Positions 22,068 through 29,045 of a DNA stretch of 29,045 bases are shown here, piece by piece. The stretch spans positions 1 through 29,045 of the forward strand of contig JAPKZP010000326.1 of assembly GCA_026393735.1 (NCBI GenBank), given 5' to 3'. Both the position numbers and the translations under genes were made by a program. The notes beneath the pieces are model-generated. The model ran no database searches, was not told the origin of the DNA, and worked only from the letters and a program-made list of their open reading frames with translations. Positions within the stretch are counted from its first letter, which is position 1; each line of letters begins with the position of its first letter. The stretch comes from Acidobacteriota bacterium (GTDB lineage: Bacteria > Acidobacteriota > Vicinamibacteria > Vicinamibacterales > JAKQTR01).

Positions 22068-23903
22068 TCATTTCAGAGGCGCCTTCGGCAGCGCGAACGC
22101 CACGATCTTGGAACCGGATGGCGACGCCAGATAGCTGCCGCCGCCCGCCGCCGTCACGACGTACTGCCGGCCGTCCTTCCCCAGAAACGTGACCGGGACC
22201 GAGTGCGCGCTGGCCTCGAGGGTGGTTTCCCACAGCATCTTGCCGGTCTTCGACTCGAACGCGCGGAACCGTGCGTCATTGGTCGCGCCGATGAAGATCA
22301 GCCCGCCCGCGGTGGCGATCCCGCCTCCCAGGTTGAGCGCCCCCGTGTCGGGAACGCCCTTCGCCTTCAGGGACGCAATAAACCCGATGGGCACCTTCCA
22401 GGCGATGTCGCCGCGATTGACATCCACCGCCACCAGTTCACCGGAGGGCGGTACCTGGCAGGGAACCTTCGTATCCGGGTTCCAGAAACGGCCGACGGGC
22501 CCTCCAAATGGCGTGGTTCTGGCGTAGCTCGGCTTGCCGGTCTGCCGGTCGGGCCGCGGTTCCATCCGGGCGACCTGGCCGAGGTTCATCACGTTGGTGA
22601 ACACCAGCCCGAGAGACGCGTCGTAGGCGATGCCGTTCCAGTTCCCCCCGCCGATCGTGCTGGGGAATGTCAGCATCGTCCCCTCGGTGCCGGCTGGCGT
22701 ATACGGCCCCTTGGTGAACATCCCGTTCTTGTCCCACAGCTCCTTGCAGTAGGCGGTCTGCTCGGGCGTGAGGGTGCCGAAGTCCTTCGCCGGGTCGAAG
22801 TCGATCCGTCCGAGCGGCGCAGGCTTGAGCGGGAACGGCTGCGTCGGCGATGACGCCTCGCCTGGGACCGTGCTCTGCGGGACGGGCCGTTCCTCCATGC
22901 CGAACACGGGCTCGCCGGTGACGCGGTCGAAGATGAACAGCTGCGCCATCTTCGTCACGACAGCCACGGCAGGTATGGTCTTGCCGCCGCGTCTCACGTC
23001 GATGAGTGTGGGCGCCGCGGGAAGGTCGTAGTCCCAGAGATCGTGGTGAACCAGTTGCTGGTACCACTTCAGCTTGCCGGTCATGGCGTCCAGGGCGACG
23101 ACCGAGTTCCCGAAGAGGCCAGCGCCCTTGCGATCCCCGCCGTAGTAGTCCGAGGTCGGCGATCCGATCGGCGCAAACACGAGACCCCGGGCCTCGTCGA
23201 TCGTGAAGTACGACCACATGTTGGTGCCGGACCGGTTCTTCCAGCTGTCACCTTCCCAGGTCTCGATGCCGGGCTCTCCGGGCCTGGGCACCGTGTGGAA
23301 CGACCAGAGGAGCTTGCCCGTGCGCACGTCCCAGCCGCGGATGTCGCCGTAGAGGCCGTAGCTGGGCGCCTGTTCGCCGTTGTTGCCGCCGGTGATGATG
23401 AGGCCCTTGTAGATCGCCGGGGGCGAGAAGAGCCCGATCCGCCCGTCCACATCACCTCGGATGCCCTGGGTCAGGTCGACGGCGCCGTTCTCGCCGAAAC
23501 CCGCGGCCGGCGTGCCGGTCTTCGCGTCGAGTGCCAGCATCTGTGGGCCGGTGCCGAAGATCACTCGGGCAGGTGTCGTCGCATCTCCGGCCCAGTACGC
23601 CACGCCGCGGCGGCTGACGGGGGCCGGCGCGGTGAACGCCCATACGACCGCGCCGGTCTCGGGCTCGAGCGCCATCACCTTCGCGCCGGCGGTGACGTAC
23701 ATGGCCCCGCCGACGACGATGGGCGTCACCTCCAGGCCGGTGGCGCCGGTGTCGATCGTCCAGGCAACCTGCAGGGTCGCGACGTTTGCCGGCGTGATCT
23801 GCTTCAGGGGCGAAAAACGCTGGCCGCCCAGGTCATGGTCGGGATGCACCCAGTCACCAGGACCTTGAGCGGCCAATGTCGAAGCCGCCAGCCAGCCGGC
23901 CAC
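22068..23903 (-). CDS. PQQ-dependent dehydrogenase (quinoprotein glucose dehydrogenase-like)
   Basis: A 611-residue eight-bladed quinoprotein propeller. Typical features are DLGGQRFSPLKQIT near the N-terminus, VMALEPETGAVVWAF, GGNNGEQ, LVHHDLWDYDLPAAPTL (the conserved HDxWDYD segment), GGGNWNGIAYD and the closing YVVTAAGGG. There is no CxxCH, so it does not carry its own heme and needs an external acceptor. It should oxidise a sugar or alcohol in the periplasm. The only start available is a GTG at 23903, since a TGA in frame lies just upstream; this leaves only VAGWLAASTLAAQ as leader, which looks like a signal peptide missing its charged beginning. It starts eight bases after the ThuA stop, in the same transcript. 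Confidence 0.88.
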   Translation of the reverse strand: MAGWLAASTLAAQGPGDWVHPDHDLGGQRFSPLKQITPANVATLQVAWTIDTGATGLEVTPIVVGGAMYVTAGAKVMALEPETGAVVWAFTAPAPVSRRGVAYWAGDATTPARVIFGTGPQMLALDAKTGTPAAGFGENGAVDLTQGIRGDVDGRIGLFSPPAIYKGLIITGGNNGEQAPSYGLYGDIRGWDVRTGKLLWSFHTVPRPGEPGIETWEGDSWKNRSGTNMWSYFTIDEARGLVFAPIGSPTSDYYGGDRKGAGLFGNSVVALDAMTGKLKWYQQLVHHDLWDYDLPAAPTLIDVRRGGKTIPAVAVVTKMAQLFIFDRVTGEPVFGMEERPVPQSTVPGEASSPTQPFPLKPAPLGRIDFDPAKDFGTLTPEQTAYCKELWDKNGMFTKGPYTPAGTEGTMLTFPSTIGGGNWNGIAYDASLGLVFTNVMNLGQVARMEPRPDRQTGKPSYARTTPFGGPVGRFWNPDTKVPCQVPPSGELVAVDVNRGDIAWKVPIGFIASLKAKGVPDTGALNLGGGIATAGGLIFIGATNDARFRAFESKTGKMLWETTLEASAHSVPVTFLGKDGRQYVVTAAGGGSYLASPSGSKIVAFALPKAPLK

Positions 23904-23910
23904 TGTTGTC

Positions 23911-24924
23911 CTACTTCACCGCCGCCGGCGCCACGGGCGCGGCGGGCTTTGGCCGCGGCGTCGCATCAGCCTGTGTCATCCCGAGGACCCACTTGATCGC
24001 CTCGAGATACATGTGCTGGACGTCCACGCGGTCCCAGATGGCGGAGTCGTGCCCCATTCCCGAGACGAAGACGCGGCCCTTGCCGTGGTTGCGGACCCAC
24101 GCCTGCGGCATGTCGTTGGCGCCCCGATGGACGTTCGGGTTCGCCATGTCGAACTTGCTGGTATCGAGATTCATCAGTACGCGTGAACTCTCCCAGGAGA
24201 AGTCCTTGACCTGGATGAACTCGTCTCTGAAGGTGAAGACTGGCGGAAATTCCTTCATCCCGGGGAAGTTCTCATCGAGGACGACGACCGGTCCCTCGAC
24301 GCTGCCCCAGGGGTGTCCGTCGTACCTGGCGCCGATCATCTCCCCGAACTCCGGGAACCGCGCGAACGCGTTGAATGACGTGTGCGCCGACACGAAGCCC
24401 TTCCCGTCGTCCTTCACGAAGGAGACGAGGTCGGTCATCTGCTGCTGCGTCAGCGGAATCTCACGCTGGCCGTAGAAGAAGATGGCGTCGAACGAGTCGA
24501 GGTTCTTGCCGACCGGCCAGTCGCGGCCGTCGGCGTTGACCGTGAGCTTCTGCTTGGTGATGAACTGTGGATCCGTCCGGATGTACGCGTCATAGAGGCC
24601 GGACTCGCGGCCGATCCGGTAGATGGTGGCCAGCGCGTTGTTGACGGACTCGTGGTAGGCCCCACCGCCCGTGAACTCGCCCCAGAGGAGCACCTGCTTC
24701 CGAACGACGCGCGGCGCCCCGCCGCGGCCGCCGGCTCCCCGCTGTGGCCCGGCTCCGGGCGGCCCCTGGGGCGGCGCGCCCTGGGGTGACGCCGTCGGCG
24801 GGCCCTGCGGTGGCCCCGCCGGTGGCGGCCCCTGTGACAACACAACGGCGGCTCCGAGCACGGCGCACACGGCGACGGCGAGGATGAAACGCATCCCATG
24901 GGACTGCTGACCGAAAAGCTTCAT
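23911..24924 (-). CDS. Exported ThuA-domain protein
   Basis: A 337-residue protein. A signal peptide (MRFILAVAVCAVLGAAVVLSQG) begins at residue 11 of the frame from ATG 24924, so the start could be this ATG or the one at residue 11; GGGAAGGG lies before the first. A Pro/Gly/Ala-rich linker follows (residues about 35-75), then a ThuA (trehalose-utilisation) class I glutamine-amidotransferase-like domain: FFYGQREIPLTQQQMTDLV, FVSAHTSFNAF, the HPWGSVEGPVVV strand and the C-terminal GKGRVFVSGMGHDSAIWD. ThuA proteins are tied to disaccharide and oxidised-sugar metabolism. A C-terminal Pro/Ala tail ends the protein. It lies between the Oar-like receptor (after a strong terminator) and the PQQ enzyme. 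Confidence 0.85.
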   Translation of the reverse strand: MKLFGQQSHGMRFILAVAVCAVLGAAVVLSQGPPPAGPPQGPPTASPQGAPPQGPPGAGPQRGAGGRGGAPRVVRKQVLLWGEFTGGGAYHESVNNALATIYRIGRESGLYDAYIRTDPQFITKQKLTVNADGRDWPVGKNLDSFDAIFFYGQREIPLTQQQMTDLVSFVKDDGKGFVSAHTSFNAFARFPEFGEMIGARYDGHPWGSVEGPVVVLDENFPGMKEFPPVFTFRDEFIQVKDFSWESSRVLMNLDTSKFDMANPNVHRGANDMPQAWVRNHGKGRVFVSGMGHDSAIWDRVDVQHMYLEAIKWVLGMTQADATPRPKPAAPVAPAAVK

Positions 24925-24948
24925 GTTGCCCTTCCCTCCAGAATAAAC

Positions 24949-24979
24949 GAACCCGCCCCTGGTCACCAGGGGCGGGTTC
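24949..24979 (-). terminator. Intrinsic-type terminator after the Oar-like receptor gene
   Basis: A perfect 14-bp stem GAACCCGCCCCTGG / CCAGGGGCGGGTTC with a 3-base loop. On the minus strand it is followed by GTTTATT, a modest U-rich run. It lies 39 bases after the receptor stop and about 25 bases before the ThuA start. Confidence 0.75.
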
Positions 24980-25017
24980 GGGGGACTGACACGAACGATT
25001 GAGACGGACGAGCTACG

Positions 25018-26352
25018 TCAGAAGGCGAACTTCACGGCCAGCTGCATGATGCGCGGGTCCTGGGCCGACAGGATCTTGCCGAAGTTGGCGTTGTTGAGCG
25101 CCGTCGTGGGCGCGTTGAGGTTCACCCAGTTGACGACGTTGAAGACTTCCCAGCGGATCTGCAGGGCGCGAGCCGCCCCCATCTTGAAGGTCCGCGAGAT
25201 GGCCAGGTCGTTCGTGAACCGCGAGGGATTCACGATGGTGTTCGGAAGCAGCGTGCTGAGCGTTCCCGCGGCCGGCTGTGTGAAGGACGCCGGATTGAGA
25301 TAGAAGCCCGCCGTGCCGTCGCCGTACGGATCGGCACCGGATACCTGGACGGCCCTCTGGCCGCCGACGCCTGTCAGTGCGACGTCAGGGCCGGCCGTCA
25401 CGGTCGCCCGGTTGCCGCTCTGCCACCGGACGATCGGCGCGATCTGCCAGTAACTGATGATCGCCCCGAAAGCGCCCTGCACCTTCGGGCTCGTCGCGAT
25501 CATGGAGAGGTTGAACACGTGGCGGCGGTCCGAGTCGCAGTACGCGTAGTCCGCGCCCGGATTGTTCGGGTCGACGGTAGTCGGGCCCGTCAGCTCGGTG
25601 GTGGCGGGGTCGGCCATGCACTTCGACAGCGTCCAGTTCCCCATCACGCTCCAGCCGTCCTTCAGACGCCGCTGTGCCGTCAGGAGCATGCCGGCGTAGT
25701 TGGCGCGGCCCGTGTCAACCAGTTGCCCGATGGTGCCGTAGTACTGCCCGACGGCCTGGTTCTTCAGGTAGAGCGTCCGGCGCTGGTTCGTGTTGCCCGT
25801 GGTTGCGCCGGCCATGTAGACGGCGGGATTCAGCTCGACGCCGATCCACAAGTGGCTCGTGTGGTTGCCGAGGTAGCTGCCGCCGAAGAGCCAGTCGCCG
25901 AACTGGCGCTGGACGCTGATGTTCCACTGATGCAGGACCGTGTTCTTGGTGTCGAGCGGCGCGTTCACGTAGACGCCGAACGCCGGGAACGGCTGCGTTG
26001 CCCACCCCGTCTCGAGTGCCGGCCACGGGTTGCCGCCCGGGTAGCCCGTCCAGGGATCGGTCAGCCCATTGATGGCGGTGTTGGCGACGCTGACCTGGGC
26101 GCCCCACGGCGGGTTGTTCGCCCAGCGCGTGTTGAAGAACAGGTGCGGCGTGTCGTAGAACATGCCGTACGCGGCCCTCACGCTCATCTTGCCGTCGGTC
26201 CCCGGGGACCAGATCATGCCCATGCGAGGCGCGAACTGCGTCCACTGGCTGTTCATGACCTGCTTGCCCGGCATGCCGGTGTCGCCGGCGAACAGCAGGC
26301 CCGCAGGCGCCTGCGGATACTCCGTGCTCTTCACGCCTGCGTCGAACCGGGC
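25018..26352 (-). pseudogene. Oar-like TonB-dependent receptor, C-terminal part (out of frame with its N-terminal part)
   Basis: About 444 residues of barrel. It resumes at ARFDAGVKSTEYPQAPAGLL, which in intact relatives follows some 20-25 residues after the FNFG strand that ends the upstream part. The remaining barrel looks normal: FAPRMGMIWSPG, the GNHTSHLWIGVELNPA segment, NWTLSKCMADP, and a regular terminus MQLAVKFAF, as expected for outer-membrane assembly with a final Phe. On its own it lacks a signal peptide, plug and start, so it cannot be a working product. A frame open to 26394 exists, but its first residues are antisense-like. The full gene should span 25018-28189. Confidence 0.8.
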
Positions 26353-26356
26353 GGCC
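26350..26356. other. Deletion/frameshift point in the Oar-like receptor gene
   Basis: On the minus strand the N-terminal frame reads NFTFNFG up to 26354 and the C-terminal frame reads ARFDAG from 26352. Roughly 20-25 residues of a typical LRWEP-type barrel segment are absent and the loss is not a multiple of three. The sequence at the joint is GGCCGCCCGG. Confidence 0.7.
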
Positions 26357-28189
26357 GAAGTTGAACGTGAAGTTGGGCCTGATCTTCCAGTCATCCTGCA
26401 CGTAAGTGCCGAAGTAGTCGTTGTGGTCGAAGTCCCACACCGCGTTGCCCTGGACGAACGCGCCGCCCATGGCGCCCACCATCAGATCGGCGAGCCCGAG
26501 GCCCGTGACCGTTCCGTTGATCGAGAACCCGCCGTTGGTCGGCCGGTTGTTCACGGTCTCGATCGAGGTGTGAATCCAGTTCACGCCGGCGGAGAACTGA
26601 TGCTTGCCTTTGATAAGGTCGAAGTCGTCAGCGATCTGGAAGCCCTTCGAGTTGAAGAACCCGGGGTTGGTCCCGCCCGTGCCGATGGAGAACCCGCCCG
26701 TCACCGACAGGTTCGTGAACCCTGGCTGCGGGCTGAAGACGTTGCTGCCCAGTTCCTTCGGCGTGAAGTACGCCTCCATCGTCCGGTCGTTGATGGTCTT
26801 GTTGAACGTCACGTGGAGCGCGTTTACCGAGGTCGACGACAGGACCCAGTTGTGCCCCACCACGAAGGAGTGGACCGTGTTGGTCTGGCCCGTGCGGCTC
26901 ATGGTCAGGACGTTCTTCCCGTCGTACACGGACGGAAGGTCGTAGTGGGCGTACATGTACCGCGCCGTCAGGGTCTGGCTCTGGCTGATGTTGTAGTCAA
27001 CCTTCGACAGCATCTGATGCTCGGTGTTGTCGCCGGGAATGCCCATCACGATCTTGCCGCAGGGGTCGGTGGCCACCGGCACGTACTTCAACAGGGCAAG
27101 GGCCACCGGGTTGAACGTCTTGGGGTCGATCGTGTTGTTGACGTACGGCGCCTTGAGGGTCTTCGCTCCGGTCGAGTTGCAGGCCGCCGACGCGAAGGCC
27201 GTGAAATCGCCGTTCAGCATGGCCTGCGTCGGTGCGAACACGGTCGTCGTCGGCGGGGTGGTCTTTTCGATCTTCCCCTGATAGGCGCCAAAGAAGAAGA
27301 CCTTGTCCTTCTTGATGGGCGCGCCAATTGTGCCGCCGAACTGATTGCGCTTCAGGTTGTCGCGCGTCGTGGCGAAGGCGTTCCGGGCGTTGAAATGGTA
27401 GTCGCGCAGGAACTCGAACACGTTGCCTTTCACCGTGTTCGTTCCGGACTTCGTGACGATGTTCACGGCGGACGCCGCGTGGTGCCCGTAGCGCGCGGGA
27501 AGGGCGCTCGATTCGACCTTGAACTCCTGGAGCGCGTCCGGGAAGAGCGTCGGCAGGTTCAGGTTGTTGAAGGGGTCGTTGTGCGTCCCGCCGTCCATGA
27601 TGTAGGTCATGCCGTTCGCCTGGCCGCCGGCGACGGAAATGGTGACGGTGGGGTAGTTCTTGTTGGTGTTCAGGTCGCCGGCCGGCGCGGGCGTCGACAG
27701 CCCGGACAGGAAGATCAACTCCGTCGCCTGGCGGCCGTTCAGCGGCATCTCGACGACGGTCTGGTTGTTGATGACCGTGCCGACGCCGGTCGACTTCGTC
27801 TCCACCGTCATGGCGTCGGCGGTGACCGTGACCGTCTCATCCAGCGTCCCGACGCCCATCGTGACGTCGAGGGTCGGGTTCGTGTTCACCTGCAGGACGA
27901 TGCCCGTCTTGACGTAGGTGTTGAACCCCTGCAGCACTACCTTCAATTCGTAGGGACCGACGGGAAGGTTCGGAAGCGTGTAGCTGCCGTCCGATCCGGT
28001 GAAGACGGTCCGGATCATGCCCGTGTCCGTCTTCTTGACCGTGACCTCGGCGCCGGGCAGAACTCCCCCGCTCGAGTCCTTCACGACACCCGAGATCTGG
28101 GTTCCGCTGACCTGCTGCGCCCAGACGGGGCCGCACACCAGGAACGAGAGTAGGAACACCGCGAGGAAGATACGAAGCGGCCTCTTCAT
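26353..28189 (-). pseudogene. Oar-like TonB-dependent receptor, N-terminal part (signal peptide, regulatory domain, plug, half barrel)
   Basis: About 612 good residues. ATG at 28189 is chosen because GGAGG lies five bases before it; the adjacent ATG at 28192 is too close. The signal peptide is MKRPLRIFLAVFLLSFL to VWAQ. A carboxypeptidase-regulatory domain follows (ISGVVKDSSGGVLPGAEVTV, residues about 28-115), then the plug (VNNQ-like VINNQTVVEMPLNGRQA and the AGGQANGMTYIMDGG segment), and the barrel beginning SALPARYGHHAASAVNIVTK. This is the Oar/SusC-like type abundant in Acidobacteriota and used for uptake of oligosaccharides or other large ligands. The frame remains open to 25715 after the break but is not real protein there. 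Two dyads (E and F) lie upstream, pointing to the same control as the isomerase and TonB genes. Confidence 0.85.
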
Positions 28190-28254
28190 CATCACCTCCG
28201 AAGAAACGAGCATGCAGGAATCCGCCTTCACAACCGGACGCGTCGGTTACGCCA

Positions 28255-28280
28255 GAAGGACCGTACTACCCCCGTAACTC
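28255..28280. promoter_or_regulatory. Weak copy of the operator-like dyad, site F
   Basis: GAAGGACCGT (28255-28264) and CCCGTAACTC (28271-28280), six bases apart. The right half matches 8 of 10 consensus positions, while the left half keeps mainly ACCGT. It is next to site E, with centres 36 bp apart, so two dimers might bind side by side. Confidence 0.35.
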
Positions 28281-28290
28281 GGCCACAACG

Positions 28291-28316
28291 ATGCAACGGT
28301 GCCACTACGGTAACAG
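28291..28316. promoter_or_regulatory. Conserved operator-like dyad, site E, before the Oar-like receptor
   Basis: ATGCAACGGT (28291-28300) and ACGGTAACAG (28307-28316) with a six-base spacer. It lies 101 bp before the receptor start on the minus strand, the same spacing as at sites A, B and D. Confidence 0.6.
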
Positions 28317-28415
28317 CCCCGCCCTCCCACCGGGCCGGTGTGGATAATCGGCACGCCACGGACGCCTGGCAACCTGCCCTCATGCGGTCGGGAACTACGG
28401 TTATTTGGATTCGCG

Positions 28416-28431
28416 GATACGATATCGTATC
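28416..28431. promoter_or_regulatory. Perfect 16-bp palindrome, probable operator of the lyase gene
   Basis: GATACGATATCGTATC is its own reverse complement and is AT-rich in a GC-rich region. It lies 48 bases before the proposed ATG at 28480. The form suits a homodimeric repressor, for example of the GntR class, but the class is inference. It is unlike the 10-6-10 dyads. Confidence 0.55.
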
Positions 28432-28479
28432 GCTGAGCAGATCGGAAGCAGGATTGTCTTCATGAAAGGACTACTAAAG

Positions 28480-29045
28480 ATGAGCAGCACGATCCCGGCA
28501 TGGCCCGCCGCCGCTACGGTGTGTGAAGTCGGCTTGCGCGACGGCCTGCAGAACGAAAAGACCATCCCCAGTGTCGAGCAGAAGCTGCAGCTCCTGAATG
28601 CGGTTGTCGCCTCCGGCATACGTATCATCGAAGTTGGCGCCTTCGTGCATCCCAAGGCCGTGCCGCAGATGGCCGACACCGATGCCCTGTGCCGCGCCAT
28701 GCAGAAGGTCGACGGCGTCGAGTATCGCGCCCTGGTGCCGAACATCAAGGGCGTGCAGCGTGCGTTCGACGCGGGCCTGACGAAAGCCAAGCTGGCTGTC
28801 TCGGCCAGCGAGGCGCACTGCCTGGCCAACTTCAACAGCACCCCGGTCAAGATGGTCGACGGGTTTGCCGCCTGCGCGGAGTTTGCCGCGAAGAACAACA
28901 TGGTGCTGTCGGGGGCGATCTCGACCTCGTTCGGCTGCCCGTTCATCGGCAAGGTGCCGGTGGAGATGGTTGAGAACGTGGTTCGCAGCTTCGTGAAGCT
29001 GGGCATCACCGAGTTGTCGCTGTCCGACACGACCGGCATGGCCAA
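28480..29045 (+). CDS. mvaB: Hydroxymethylglutaryl-CoA lyase, N-terminal part (cut by window end)
   Basis: The first 188 residues of a protein normally about 300 long. The DRE-TIM metallolyase signature is clear: CEVGLRDGLQNEKT, in which the Arg-Asp pair is catalytic and metal-binding, then IIEVGAFVHPKAVPQMAD, YRALVPNIKG, and FGCPFIGKVP, reaching the LSLSDTTGMA metal-site strand at the window edge. The enzyme splits 3-hydroxy-3-methylglutaryl-CoA into acetyl-CoA and acetoacetate, usually in leucine catabolism. An ATG at 28480 with AAAGGA nine bases before is preferred; an in-frame ATG at 28462 with AGGA upstream is also possible. Its own palindromic operator and opposite strand suggest it starts a separate catabolic operon to the right. 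Confidence 0.9.
   Translation, partial: MSSTIPAWPAAATVCEVGLRDGLQNEKTIPSVEQKLQLLNAVVASGIRIIEVGAFVHPKAVPQMADTDALCRAMQKVDGVEYRALVPNIKGVQRAFDAGLTKAKLAVSASEAHCLANFNSTPVKMVDGFAACAEFAAKNNMVLSGAISTSFGCPFIGKVPVEMVENVVRSFVKLGITELSLSDTTGMA

Larger units (their letters stand above)
28190..28479. other. 290-bp divergent intergenic region
   Basis: It separates the Oar-like receptor from the hydroxymethylglutaryl-CoA lyase gene. It holds two dyads (28255-28280 and 28291-28316) toward the receptor and a 16-bp perfect palindrome (28416-28431) toward the lyase. No credible gene is seen. Confidence 0.6.

Noticed and set aside
26162..28153. 663-codon plus-strand open frame
   Set aside because: It is antisense to the Oar-like receptor, with Val/Arg-rich shadow composition.
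28437..28447. AGATCGGAAG resembling a sequencing adapter
   Set aside because: Only about ten bases match and the following bases diverge. It sits in a normal leader region, so it is chance.
1..29045. CRISPR arrays, tRNA or rRNA genes, insertion sequences
   Set aside because: No direct-repeat array, cloverleaf, rRNA-like stretch or transposase was found on either strand.

Overview
This is a high-GC window of about 29 kb. Its gene content suggests an acidobacterium, probably of the Vicinamibacteria type. The case rests on an Oar-like TonB receptor with an N-terminal carboxypeptidase-regulatory domain, a CBM9/DUF5916 barrel protein, a PQQ quinoprotein, an exported ThuA protein, two exported type-B carboxylesterases and a Tat-exported TIM-barrel isomerase. 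The taxonomic call is inference from gene families. No rRNA, tRNA, CRISPR array or insertion sequence was seen.

Layout. 1-965: C-terminal end of a HYR-repeat surface protein. 1036-5081 (minus): compact cluster of a PAP2 phosphatase, a GNAT-like protein, an exported MetX-like alpha/beta hydrolase and a SAM methyltransferase. 5131-8590 (plus): overlapping genes for a small dehydrogenase subunit, a GMC oxidoreductase and a thiamine-diphosphate enzyme. 8584-13467 (minus): DUF5916 barrel protein, carboxylesterase and Tat-exported sugar isomerase/epimerase-like protein. 13703-16479 (minus): TonB receptor behind an unusual exported heme-c plus helix-hairpin-helix protein. 16605-18739: divergent MFS transporter and iolB. 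19058-21984 (plus): lipoprotein carboxylesterase and a second exported alpha/beta hydrolase. 22068-28189 (minus): PQQ dehydrogenase, ThuA protein and a broken Oar-like TonB receptor. 28480-end (plus): start of a hydroxymethylglutaryl-CoA lyase.

Two things stand out. First, a dyad of two 10-bp half-sites separated by 6 bp (about RTGNAACSGT, N6, ACSGTWACAC) occurs in five intergenic regions, with a sixth weaker copy. In four cases it lies 96-106 bp before the start codon. It links the isomerase/esterase/DUF5916 genes, the heme-HHH/TonB pair, the MFS/iolB divergon, the lipoprotein esterase and the Oar/ThuA/PQQ set. This looks like an undescribed local regulon for uptake and degradation of an esterified sugar or cyclitol compound. 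The regulator is not in the window.

Second, the window carries several deletion-like scars. Two convergent genes both lose their 3' ends at one point (8581-8590). One esterase lacks about 50 residues, including the catalytic histidine, relative to its paralogue (11181-11192). The Oar receptor is frameshifted with a piece missing (26350-26356). A short coding-like remnant sits at 20741-20815. Whether these are real decay or assembly errors must be settled from reads.
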